Below are positions 7,527 through 16,614 of a stretch of DNA of 22,500 nucleotides, piece after piece. Under the pieces are notes generated by a model. The model did not search any database and was not told where the DNA came from. It worked only from the letters and a program-made list of their open reading frames with translations. The stretch is from Tubiluchus corallicola (taxonomy: Eukaryota; Priapulida; Priapulimorpha; Priapulimorphida; Tubiluchidae): positions 10,001 to 32,500 of the forward strand of contig JAQGDQ010001561.1 of NCBI GenBank assembly GCA_030141605.1, in the 5' to 3' direction. Each line of letters starts with the position of its first letter. The stretch's first letter is position 1. The position numbers were made by a program, and so were the translations under genes.

Positions 7527-7820
7527 CGTGCTTACGGAAAGCCACGACGCGCTTACGGAAAGTCACGACGCGCTTACGGAAAGTCACGACGCGCTTACGG
7601 AAAGCCACGACGCGCTTACGGAAAGCCACGACGCGCTTACGGAAAGTCACGACGCGCTTACGGAAAGTCACGACGCGCTGACGGAAAGCCACGACGCGCT
7701 TACGGAAAGTCACGACGCGCTTACGGAAAGCCACGACGCGCTTACGGAAAGTCACGACGCGCTTACGGAAAGCCACGACGCGCTTACGGAAAGCCACGAC
7801 GCGCTTACGGAAAGTCACGA
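7527..7820. repeat. 21-bp minisatellite, 14 copies
   Basis: The unit is CTTACGGAAAGYCACGACGC plus G, with a period of exactly 21. GTCACG and GCCACG variants are interspersed and one unit has CTGACGG. Because 21 is divisible by three and the unit lacks stops, frames stay open on both strands (LTESHDA repeats on plus, FRKRVVA/T on minus). Neither looks like a gene, since there is no non-repetitive protein sequence attached. CGCG-rich units make this a local CpG cluster. Confidence 0.97.
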
Positions 7821-7881
7821 AGTCTCCCAGTTACGTCATGATTTTGAAGTGAATGGCGGCAACCACCACGCCTGGTTCCTA

Positions 7882-8213
7882 AGTTTAAGTGATAACGGTA
7901 AAATAAACCCAACATACTGTGTGACTTGTTCTTTCCTTTAGCACACCACAAACAGTTTAAGTGATAACAGTAAAATAAACCCAACATACTGCGTGACTTG
8001 TTCTTTCCTTTAGCACACCACAAACAGTTTAAGTGATAACGGTAAAATAAACCCAACATACTGAGTGACTTGTTCTTTCCTTTAAGCACACCACAAACAG
8101 TTTAAGTGATAACGGTAAAATAAACCCAACATACTGAGTGACTTGTTCTTTCCTTTAGCACACCACAAACAGTTTAACCCAACATACTGAGTGATTTGTT
8201 CTTTCCTTTAAGC
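7882..8213. repeat. 72-bp satellite, array 1
   Basis: Units start AGTTTAAGTGATAACRGTAA at 7882, 7954, 8026 and 8099, and a fifth, internally deleted unit starts at 8171. The period is 72 (one 73). The minus strand reads a 24-residue repeat containing LGLFYCYHLNCLWC that stays open over part of the array, but it starts and stops inside repeats and is unlikely to be a gene. The same satellite recurs at 19918-20226 in the same orientation. Confidence 0.97.
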
Positions 8214-8532
8214 GCTGTTCACAACTATTTTCAACTTCAGGCTTTTTACTTTAGCATATACTTTATTCACATCTGCTTTATTTTTTCCTTATTGTCTTCA
8301 AAGTGAATATTTCTCAGCAAAGGACAGTTTTGTGAACGAATAGATATTAGAATGTTTTTAAATGAATATGAGTTGTGTTTAAAGGTAGACTACGAGTTAT
8401 TAGTTCAAGAACAACTCTAGTAGATGGCGACACCACCGTTTTAAATGCTCTAACGTTCTAACTGGTTTGTTATTCACATCCTGCGGAAAGGAGGAAGCAT
8501 TGTCAGCTTGTGAAGTATTAAATATTTTTGCT
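8214..8532. other. Unique sequence with no recognisable gene
   Basis: Mixed AT-rich sequence. I see no array, RNA gene or protein motif. Confidence 0.35.
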
Positions 8533-8600
8533 ATTTGAGCGGTAGTTCCAGCTACGATACAAGAATCCAAATGCCCGTGGTTCAAATCCTGGTTTAGTCA
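8533..8600 (+). other. tRNA-like fragment, possibly a tRNA-derived SINE head
   Basis: GGTTCAAATCC at 8579-8589 matches the RNA polymerase III box B consensus. It is preceded by GAGCGGTAGTTCC (box A-like) and AGAATCCAAATGCCC, a spacing like that of a tRNA. The T-arm pairs poorly (about 3 of 5) and no clear acceptor stem forms, so it is not a functional tRNA. A decayed tRNA-headed SINE is the simplest reading. Confidence 0.35.
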
Positions 8601-8833
8601 TAACGTTTTCCTCTTAGTCGGTTATTTTTGTTTCGGAATTTTCGCGACTGCAATGCTATTTCTTCTTCGGGAAAAATTGTGTTTTTTTATTTAAATGCAT
8701 TTTTCTTTAAAAAGCAACTTTTGGTGAAGTTCTGTCAGTTCTGTATGTTGGAATCATTCGGTCTTTGTGAAACTGAAACTATAGCTACGTTTTTGCATTT
8801 CAATCAAATTTAAAAGTGTAGGCCAAATTGTAT

Positions 8834-8854
8834 ATAATAATAATAATAATGACA

Positions 8855-8936
<82 letters not shown>
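8834..8936. repeat. (AAT)n microsatellite
   Basis: About 100 bases of AAT repeats with one interruption (GACAATAGT, about 8851). The poly-leucine frame on the minus strand is an artefact of this tract. Confidence 0.97.
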
Positions 8937-8959
8937 ACTCAATAATTTACACACCCGTA

Positions 8960-9240
8960 CATCCGTATGTATATATATATGTATATAATGTATACAAATA
9001 TATATAATGTTTATATTTTATATAATATATAGATATATATGTAGATGTGTACATCTATATGTATATATTGTGTATTATCTCCCGTGTGATAAATGTATAC
9101 AAATATAATGTAATGTAATATAATAATATAATGTATACAAATATATATAATGTATATATTTTATATAATATATAGATATATATGTAGATGTGTACATCTA
9201 TATGTATATATTATGTATTATCTCCCGTGTGACAAATGTA
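8960..9240. repeat. AT-rich 143-bp tandem duplication with palindromes
   Basis: TGTATACAAATATATATAAT begins at about 8989 and again at about 9132. Both units contain AGATGTGTACATCT (9043 and 9186) inside a longer near-palindrome of TATATGT/ACATATA sequence, and both end ATTATCTCCCGTGTGA. Each unit could extrude as a cruciform. Confidence 0.85.
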
Positions 9241-9530
9241 AGAATTTTGGGTATTTTGCTATAGCATCAGCGCTTAGTAATTTCTCTTTAAACAGAATAG
9301 GTGTCTAAACAAATCCAAATTACTCGGCTGTACTGATTAGTGCTGCGACCCGTGGCAGCATTGGTAATCAGAGTAGAGTAAGATTCTCTAATGAGATATC
9401 ATTGATTGGTTGAAACAAAAAAATACCCGCGTTATGTGATTCAGCATATAAAATATTATATATATTATTTATTAAACAATATGACTAAAGTTTTCAAATT
9501 GTCAACCAAAAGAAATTAGTTCGCGAAGCG
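9241..9530. other. Unique AT-rich sequence
   Basis: No gene, RNA or array is seen before the telomere-like tract. Confidence 0.35.
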
Positions 9531-10075
9531 GATTAGGGTTAGGATTAGGATTAGGGTTAAGGTTGGGATTAGGATTAGGATTAGGGTTAAGGTTGGGATT
9601 AGGATTAGGATTAGGGTTAAGGTTGGGATTGGGATTAGGATTAGGGTTATGGTTGGGATTTGGATTACGATTAGGGTTAGAGTTAGTTTTGTGGTTGAGG
9701 TTAGGTTAAGATTAGGATTAGGATTAGGCCTAGGGATAGGGTTAGGGTACTATTAGGGTTAAGATTAGAGCTAGTGTTAGGATTGGGTTAGGATTAGGGT
9801 TAGAGTTAGTTTTGTGGTTGAGGTTAGGTTAAGATTAGGGTTAGGATTAGGGTTAGGGCTAGGGATAGGGTTGGGAGTACTATTAGGGTTAAGATTAAAG
9901 CTAGTTTTAGGATTGGGTTAGGATTAGGGTTAGAGTTAGTTTGGTGGTTAGGGTTAGGATTAGGGTTAGGGTTATGGATAGGGTTAGGGTTGGGTTAAGA
10001 TAGGGCTAGGGTTAGGGTTGGGTTAAGATAGGGCTAGGGTTAGGGTTGGGTTAAGATAGGGCTAGGGTTAGGGTA
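9531..10075 (+). repeat. Degenerate interstitial telomere-like array (TTAGGG/TTAGGA)
   Basis: About 540 bases are built from GGATTAGGGTTAGG-like hexamers, with the G-rich strand as plus. Higher-order structure is visible: a 30-bp unit of five hexamers at 9541-9660, a roughly 125-bp block with GAGTTAGTTTTGTGGTTGAGG repeated near 9675 and 9801 and a shortened copy near 9925, and a 28-bp unit (AGATAGGGCTAGGGTTAGGG) at 9989-10070. The animal telomere repeat is TTAGGG in most non-arthropod phyla. Here it is degenerate, so this is interstitial and not a chromosome end. Confidence 0.9.
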
Positions 10076-10768
10076 TTTAAATGGGGAATTGTAAACTCCA
10101 TTCAAAAAATTAAAATTAAATTCATCGAACTTTTAGCGGTTTATTTCAAATTGAAGACAAAACGATCCGTATTCCGAAACCTTATTCCTAAGCACCCATC
10201 GAGACGGGCTTCTTCAAATGCCATGCTGAAGTTCCTTGTTAAGATTTTACTGATGGCTTCCTTAACTAGTTGCAAAACATGCAACTCGAAGAAGCCAGTT
10301 GATTTGCAGTGCGTATATTACGGATAAATTGGAGCATGTCTGTCTAAGAGCCTCTTTACCTGAAGCCAGTTTTATGCATGTAATGCCATTTGTTTGCCAT
10401 TCTATCTCATTCTTGCCCATTTGCAACGAGAATTCGGATTCCTGTTTCTGGTAATTTCGGTTCGGATTTGTCGGAATGAGGGGCAGCACGGTAAATGTAA
10501 TAGCGCAAGACGTGGGCGTTCCAAGACGAGGGTGGGTGGTTCGAGTGCAGATTTGTCCTATGTTTCTTCTTTTCTATTGTTTAGCACGTAAACGAAATGA
10601 TTCGTTTTTATGGCGGAAGAGTTTTTTCTCGCTAGAAGATTTGATTCGTTTGTGACGGTGGCAGACGTCGCTTCTTACGTCTGCCTAAGATGCGAAGGTT
10701 TTTTATGCACATAATGACCCTCGTAGTCTGGCAATAAAACTCGTTGAATTGGGTTAGCTCGGCTCGTT
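10076..10768. other. Non-repetitive region, no gene recognised
   Basis: From about 10470 onward this is more CpG-rich than its surroundings. It contains ATGGCGGAAG at 10610, a YY1-like core overlapping an ETS-like GGAAG. Short frames on both strands show no family motif. Confidence 0.35.
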
Positions 10769-10932
10769 TTGAGCGTCTCGTTGTTGCCATTGTGCGTAAT
10801 GGCGGTGCCGAGTTTAGTGCCATCTATATTAGAGATTTGTTCAAATTGGAGAATTTTATTGATCGCTTCCTGTCTGCCTGCTGATTACATTGGCCGAGGA
10901 GGAAAGTGTTGGTTTGTTTTCTGCGCATGCGC
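10610..10932. promoter_or_regulatory. Promoter-like motif cluster (YY1-like twice, NRF1-like once)
   Basis: ATGGCGG occurs at 10610-10616 and 10799-10805, and the perfect palindrome GCGCATGCGC occurs at 10923-10932. YY1 and NRF1 sites of this type are characteristic of CpG-type animal promoters. No transcript or downstream gene is visible, so function is inferred only from motif identity. Confidence 0.25.
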
Positions 10933-10996
10933 GGCTTCAGATGCTTTTGTCGGGGATGGAACGACAGATTCGTCACTTTTCATACGCTGGAGATAA
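10799..10996 (+). CDS. Short open frame, 65 codons from ATG, doubtful
   Basis: ATG at 10799 has G at -3 and G at +4, a fair Kozak context, and the frame ends with TAA at 10996. The product starts MAVPSLVPSILEICSNW, is cysteine-containing and mildly hydrophobic in the first half, and matches no family I know. The frame is open for 10 codons upstream without an ATG. The YY1-like motif is the start codon region itself, an arrangement known for some animal genes. Equally, it may be open by chance. Confidence 0.15.
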   Translation: MAVPSLVPSILEICSNWRILLIASCLPADYIGRGGKCWFVFCACAASDAFVGDGTTDSSLFIRWR

Positions 10997-11168
10997 AAGA
11001 AATGTTGTCATCTGTGAATATTGCTTAAAATTAATTTAATTTAGTTATTTTTTTGCATTTTATTTAAGTACAAAATTATGAGTGCAAATGCATGCATTAT
11101 AATTAAATTCGAATCATTTTATTTGATTTTATTAAACCATTAAATTAAATTTTACAGGTAAGATTTAC

Positions 11169-11197
11169 CCACTTTTTCTTGCCATTTTTGGATATTA
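11169..11197. repeat. 29-bp boundary repeat, left copy
   Basis: CCACTTTTTCTTGCC continues into ATTTTTGGATATTA here and is repeated exactly at 13522-13550. The copies lie at the two edges of the 32-bp array. Confidence 0.95.
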
Positions 11198-13517
11198 CAA
11201 ATAATAATAATATAATATTACATATAAATAATACAAATGATAGTAAATAAGGTATACAAATAATACAAATGATAGTAAATAAGTGATACAAATAATACAA
11301 ATGATAGTAAATAAGGTATACAAATAATACAAATGATAGTAAATAAGTGATACAAATAATACAAATGATATTAAATAAGTGATACAAATAATAAAAAATG
11401 ATAGTAAATAAGTAATACAAATAATGCAAATGACAGTAAATAAGTGATACAAATAATACAAATGATAGTAAATAAGGTATACAAATAATACAAATGATAA
11501 TAAATAAGTGATACAAATAATACAAATGATAGTAAATAAGTGATACAAATAATACAAATGATATTAAATAAGTGATACAAATAATACAAATGATAATGAA
11601 TTAAGTGATACAAATAATACAAATGATAGTAAATAAGGTATACAAATAATACAAATGATAATAAATAAGTAATACAAATAATACAAATGATAATAAATAA
11701 GTAATACAAATAATACAAATGATAATAAATAAGTAATACAAATAATACAAATGATAATGAATTAAGTGATACAAATAATACAAATGATAATAAATAAGTG
11801 ATACAAATAATACAAATGATAATAAATAAGTAATACAAATAATACAAATGATAATTAAATAAGTGATACAAATAATACAAATGATATTAAATAAGTGATA
11901 CAAATAATACAAATGATATTAAATAAGTGATACAAATAATAAAAAATGATAGTAAATAAGTAATACAAATAATAAAAATGATAGTAAATAAGTAATACAA
12001 ATAATACAGATGATAGTAAATAAGTGATACAAATAATACAGATGATAGTAAATAAGTGATACAAATAATACAGATGATAGTAAATAAGTGATACAAATAA
12101 TACAGATGATAGTAAATAAGTAATACAAATAATACAAATGATAATAAATAAGTAATACAAATAATACAAATGATAATGAATTAAGTGATACAAATAATAC
12201 AAATGATAATAAATAAGTGATACAAATAATACAAATGATATTAAATAAGTGATACAAATAATAAAAAATGATAGTAAATAAGTGATACAAATAATAAAAA
12301 TGATAATAAATAAGTGATACAAATAATAAAAAATGATAGTAAATAAGTAATACAAATAATACAAATGATAATAAATAAGTAATACAAATAATACAAATGA
12401 TAATGAATTAAGTGATACAAATAATACAAATGATAATAAATAAGTGATACAAATAATACAAATGATATTAAATAAGTGATACAAATAATAAAAAATGATA
12501 GTAAATAAGTGATACAAATAATAAAAATGATAGTAAATAAGTGATACAAATAATACAGATGATAGTAAATAAGTGATACAAATAATACAGATGATAGTAA
12601 ATAAGTGATGCAAATAATACAATAACAACTGATAGTAACTACGTAATACAACTTATATAATTACAAATAATACAAATGATAATAAATAAGTAATACAAAT
12701 AATACAAATGATATAAATTTTTGTTTGTTTTTGTTAAATAAGTAATACAAATAATACAAATGATAATGAATTAAGTGATACAAATAATACAAATGATATA
12801 AATAAGTGATACAAATAATACAAATGATATTAAATAAGTGATACAAATAATAAAAATGATAGTAAATAAGTATACAAATAATAAAAATGATAGTAAATAA
12901 GTATACAAATAATAAATGATAGTAATAAGTGAAAATAATAAATGATATAAATAAGGATACAAATAATAATATAGTATAATGATACAAATAATACAATGAT
13001 AGTAAATAAGTATAATAATAAAATGATATAAATAAGATACAAATAATACAAATGATAATGAATTAAGTGATACAAATAATACAAATGATAATAAATAAGT
13101 GATACAAATAATACAAATGATATTAAATAAGTGATACAAATAATAAAAAATGATAGTAAATAAGTGATACAAATAATAAAAATGATAATAAATAAGTGAT
13201 ACAAATAATAAAAAATGATAGTAAATAAGTGATACAAATAATACAAATGATAATAAATAAGTGATACAAATAATACAAATGATAGTAAATAAGTGATACA
13301 AATAATAAAAAATGATAGTAAATAAGTGATACAAATAATAAAAATGATAATAAATAAGTGATACAAATAATACAGATGATAGTAAATAAGTGATACAAAT
13401 AATACAGATGATAGTAAATAAGTGATGCAAATAATACAATAACAACTGATAGTAACTACGTAATACAACTTATATAATTACAAATAATACAAATGATAAT
13501 AAATAAGTAATACAAAT
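11198..13517. repeat. 32-bp satellite array, about 72 copies
   Basis: The unit begins ACAAATGATAGTAAATAAGT and continues GATACAAATAAT. Variants are AATAC/AATAA, AAATG/AGATG, GTGAT/GTAAT and TAGTA/TAATA/TATTA. A marker unit containing GAATTAAGTGATA recurs at 11598, 11759, 12178, 12405, 12769 and 13060, which shows higher-order blocks. A distinctive 75-base segment with CAATAACAACTGATAG occurs near 12620 and again 827 bases later. Minus-strand frames rich in I, Y, L and C (up to 257 codons) are translations of this array and not genes. Confidence 0.97.
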
Positions 13518-13521
13518 GGTA

Positions 13522-13550
13522 CCACTTTTTCTTGCCATTTTTGGATATTA
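13522..13550. repeat. 29-bp boundary repeat, right copy
   Basis: Exact match to 11169-11197. Confidence 0.95.
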
Positions 13551-14027
13551 ATTTGGCTTCATTGGATATTTGGCTTCATTATTTTCTTTATCAGGACAAA
13601 TTTATCTTGTCTAATGAAATGATGTCGTCTGCGAAAATTGATCAAAATTCACATATTTTTATATGTTAGAATATAATGATTTTTTTCCATTTAAATTAAT
13701 TGCAAAATTCAGAAAATCATATAAATGAATACATTATGATGGTATATGATTTACTTTATTTCATACGTAATCGGAAATATTAAATTTCGCGGATAAAATT
13801 CTATCGATTTAATTATTTTTTCCCCGTATGTTAATTTTATTTGTTTGTTGTGTTTTTAATTAATGTTGTTGTTGATATAATTCGAATATAAAATGTTTTT
13901 TTATTTGATTCTGTTTTTAATTTAATTTAATTTTATTTTATTTCATTATACATTAGGTAATTTCTCTTTAATTTGTTTTATTTCATTACTTGTTTTGTTT
14001 TATAGTTAAAAATTGTCAAACTTATGA
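13551..14027. other. AT-rich unique sequence
   Basis: No gene is seen. 13617-13750 resembles 11003-11110 loosely (GAAATG.TGTC.TCTG.GAA and TGCAAAATT-type landmarks). The sequences flanking the array may therefore be old duplicates of each other. Confidence 0.35.
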
Positions 14028-14265
14028 AAAAAATACAAATAATATTAAATAAGTAATACAAATAACGCAATAAAAACTGATATTAAATACGTAATACAAA
14101 TTATATAATTACAAATAATACAAATAATGTTAAATAAGTAATACAAATTATACAATTACAAATAATACAAATGATAGTAAATAAGTGATACAAATAATAC
14201 AAGTGATAATAAATAAGTGATACAAATAATAAGATTGTAATAATTATATAATTACAACAACACTC
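14028..14265. repeat. Outlying block of the 32-bp satellite
   Basis: Diverged units (ATTAAATAAGTAATACAAAT, then GATAGTAAATAAGTGATACA at about 14171) lie here, separated from the main array by about 500 bases of unique sequence. Confidence 0.9.
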
Positions 14266-14540
14266 TTACTTCACTGATGTTCACCGGCCGTTTGATGATC
14301 AAAACTCGTTTCTGGGACATGAAAATTTAAACTTTTTTTGTAATTCCTACCCGCTGAGTGCCAGGCGGCCTGGATGTTGCCAAGCAATCGCTTTTGTCGC
14401 TCGCCGCCTGTATGTAATCTATTATGTATTGTGCCCATTGCGAGTTGGAGTGGGATGGACTCTGCTGCAATAATTAAGTAAATTAGTGTTCCGCAATGCG
14501 CAGAATTTTAATGGTCAGCAGTAGCATATTGATTCCTGAA
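14266..14540. other. Unique sequence between arrays
   Basis: No gene, RNA or array is seen. Confidence 0.35.
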
Positions 14541-15254
14541 TGAGGGGTGAAGCCATTGATGGGTGAAGCTATTATGGGGTAGAGGGGTGAAGCCCTTGAT
14601 GGGTGAAGCTATTATGGGGTAGAGGGGTGAAGCCATTGTGAGGTGAAGCTATTATGGGGTAGAGGGGTGAAGCCATTGATGGGTGAAGCTATTATGGGGT
14701 AGGGGGTGAAGCCATTGATGGGTGAAGCTATTATGGGGTAGAGGGGTGAAGCTATTATGGGGTAGAGGGGTGAAGCCATTATGGGGTAGAGGGGTGAAGC
14801 TATTATGGGGTAGAGGGGTGAAGCCATTATGGGGTAGAGGGGTGAAGCTATTATTGGGTAGAGGGGTGAAGCTATTATGGGGTAGAGGGGTTAAGCCATT
14901 GGGAGGTGAAGTCATTGAGGAGTAAAGCCATTTTGGTGTACAGGGGTGAAACCACTGATGGATGAAGCCATTGTGTGGTAGAGGGGTGAAGCCATTGTGG
15001 GGAGAAGCCACTAAGGATGAAGCCATTGTGTGGTAGAGGGGTGAAGTCATCGAGGGGAGAAGCCACTAAGGATGAAGCCATTGGGTGATAGAGTGTTGAA
15101 GCCATTGTGGGGTGAAGTCATCGAGGGGTGAAGCCATTAAAAGATAAAGTCATTGGGAGTGGTCGCTCATGGATGAAGCCATTGTGAAGTGGCGTCGTCA
15201 TGGGGTACAGGTGTGAAGTCATTATGGCGTAGACAGGTGAAGCAGTTATGGGGA
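14541..15254. repeat. 24-bp-type minisatellite (GGTGAAGC family)
   Basis: Regular 24-bp units (TATTATGGGGTAGAGGGG then TGAAGC) dominate at 14720-14890. To either side units alternate with inserts such as CATTGATGGGTGAAGC and become irregular. By 15050-15250 only GTGAAGCCATTG-like cores remain. Because 24 is divisible by three, frames of KLLWGRGV (plus) and ASPLYPII (minus) repeats are open, and I do not consider them genes. Confidence 0.95.
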
Positions 15255-15331
15255 ATTGCGTAAATTGTCAACATGCGATAAGATGGGGATCAGAGATGGT
15301 GGTAGAGGGGGTCGATGTAGGGGTGTCCTCA

Positions 15332-15697
15332 AACACAACTTCACGTTCGCGTCACTAGTTCTTCGCTGTTACATATATTTCACCGTTTGCTAGTTAGACG
15401 GGCACCAGCACCTGCATTTCGGAAAAGCATTGCACAAAAAACAGGTACTGTACCTCTCAGTTCAGACGAGATGTGTTAGTTTGTGAAGTACTGCACACGT
15501 TCGACAGCTCATGCGAGAGCGCAGCGGCAAATTTGAATTCGGAATTTCTATCTTAAAACTTGTCTAGTTTTAGTACAACGCTCTGAATATCTTACAGTAG
15601 CACTGTACTTCAATTTTCGGTTTCGTAAACACGTGCAACACGCTCGTGGAATGTTTTTCCTGTTGAAAATTATGTTAGTTTGTGATGTTATCGATAG
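15332..15697 (+). repeat. Dispersed repeat 'B', copy 1
   Basis: Matches 20704-21069 over about 365 bases at roughly 85% by eye. Landmarks in order: AAACACAACTTCRCG, TAGTTAGACGGGCAC, GTTCGACAGCTCATGCGA, ATCTTAAAACTTGYCTAG, AACACGTGCAACACGCTCGT, and TATCGATAGTTGGGCTC. It encodes no protein. Just downstream (15732-15768) is a 37-base piece identical to part of repeat A. Confidence 0.92.
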
Positions 15698-15731
15698 TTG
15701 GGCTCTCATGTCCCTGATTCAAATGCGTTTT

Positions 15732-15768
15732 TCTTCCACCAATGACGTCATTCGTCCTGAAGAAAAGT
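15732..15768 (+). repeat. Fragment of repeat A attached after repeat B
   Basis: CTTCCACCAATGACGTCATT and the following CGTCCTGAAGAAAAGTA match repeat A copy 2 (about 16478-16514) exactly. A and B therefore share a module or were once joined. It contains TGACGTCA at 15743-15750. Confidence 0.85.
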
Positions 15769-15807
15769 AAATTTAGTCTCAAAAATTTCAAATAATTGTG
15801 GGCTGGC

Positions 15808-16113
15808 TCAGTCCTTACCCACGATTACTGCACCCTCACAGAGCTGCTTTTTGCTGAGCTGAATATTTTCGAATACTTCCATCATTGACCAGCGTCCACT
15901 TGAGACTGATGGACGACTTCTTCGCCAAGGCTTTGCTAGCCTGCTTAAGACAACTCGAAGAACTGACAATTGTTCCCGAAGACTCCATCTATATTCAACA
16001 GCGCACCGTGACAAATATGTTAAATACTTACGATTGATTTGGGATATTGATTTCTTTCTACATGGCTTCAGTTGTCTAGACTGAAGCCATGTGCGCCTCC
16101 TTGACAAGTGCAA
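15808..16113 (-). CDS. Unassigned open frame, 101 codons, doubtful
   Basis: A minus-strand frame from ATG 16113 to a stop at 15808. The composition is basic (many R and K) with no low-complexity bias, and its last third reads SSGRWSMMEVFENIQLSKKQ. I recognise no domain. It overlaps a hairpin at 16060-16092 and sits between repeats B and A, so a piece of a mobile element is more likely than a host gene. Confidence 0.15.
   Translation of the reverse strand: MHLSRRRTWLQSRQLKPCRKKSISQINRKYLTYLSRCAVEYRWSLREQLSVLRVVLSRLAKPWRRSRPSVSSGRWSMMEVFENIQLSKKQLCEGAVIVGKD
16060..16092. repeat. Perfect 12-bp inverted repeat (hairpin)
   Basis: ACATGGCTTCAG (16060-16071) and CTGAAGCCATGT (16081-16092) are exact reverse complements around a 9-base loop, TTGTCTAGA. 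It lacks the sequence of the histone mRNA 3' stem-loop and any T-run after the stem. It may mark an element end. Confidence 0.85.
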
Positions 16114-16260
16114 AGATTTGTGTACTCGTTGCCGATGGCGTTTTTTTTGACTGGCTTCGTTTGGAGATGCGGAAGACCTTGTTCAGTTTTCACCTTTGCC
16201 CCTGGTTGAAAGTCAAATATGTGTTAGATATTCAGGGAGACGAGAAATCAAATGAATTTT

Positions 16261-16612
16261 ACATTTCTGTAAACAGAGTAGTGAAGTGCAGGCGGTAGTG
16301 CAAGCATTTAAAGGGAAAGTCAAGCCTTCTAGGAGGTTAAGCTTATTTCAACGTTCGCGAGAAATGTTAGAAGGATTTAGTAATAAAACTGTAATAAGCA
16401 CCTCTGTAATTAGTAAGATTGCTTTAAAGTTGCGAGATCACTTCATGCTCGGGCGCTCCCATTTTCACCGCTCATTCTTCCACCAATGACGTCATTCGTC
16501 CTGAAGAAAAGTAGTACACTGTCAATCTTCTAAAGTAGAAAATAGTTAATTTTGTAATCTTTTTTGCATGAGCACTAGGTAAACTGCAAAGGTTGTGTTA
16601 GCATTGTACTAG
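16261..16612 (+). repeat. Dispersed repeat 'A', copy 2
   Basis: Second copy of the repeat at 7152-7520, same orientation. It runs from ACATTTCTGTAAACAG to the start of a 17-bp minisatellite at about 16615. The CRE-like TGACGTCA is kept at 16487-16494. Small frames across it (16089-16298, 16286-16489) are not conserved as protein in copy 1. Confidence 0.92.
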
Positions 16613-16614
16613 TA

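Noticed and set aside
7441-7941. Overlapping plus (LTESHDA) and minus (FRKRVVA) repeat frames
   Set aside because: A 21-bp stop-free unit opens frames on both strands automatically; no attached domain or splice signals.
8533-8600. Functional tRNA gene
   Set aside because: Box B is good, but the T-arm and acceptor stems do not pair well.
11145-13468. Many long minus-strand frames (up to 257 codons) rich in I, Y, L, C, H and F
   Set aside because: They are translations of the 32-bp AT-rich satellite, overlap in several frames, and have no unique sequence at either end.
14612-15105. Frames with ASPLYPII or KLLWGRGV repeats
   Set aside because: A 24-bp minisatellite read in a multiple-of-three period; the frames end where the array becomes irregular.
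16060-16092. Histone mRNA 3' stem-loop
   Set aside because: The stem and loop sequence do not match the conserved GGCTCTTTTCAGAGCC form and there is no histone gene nearby.
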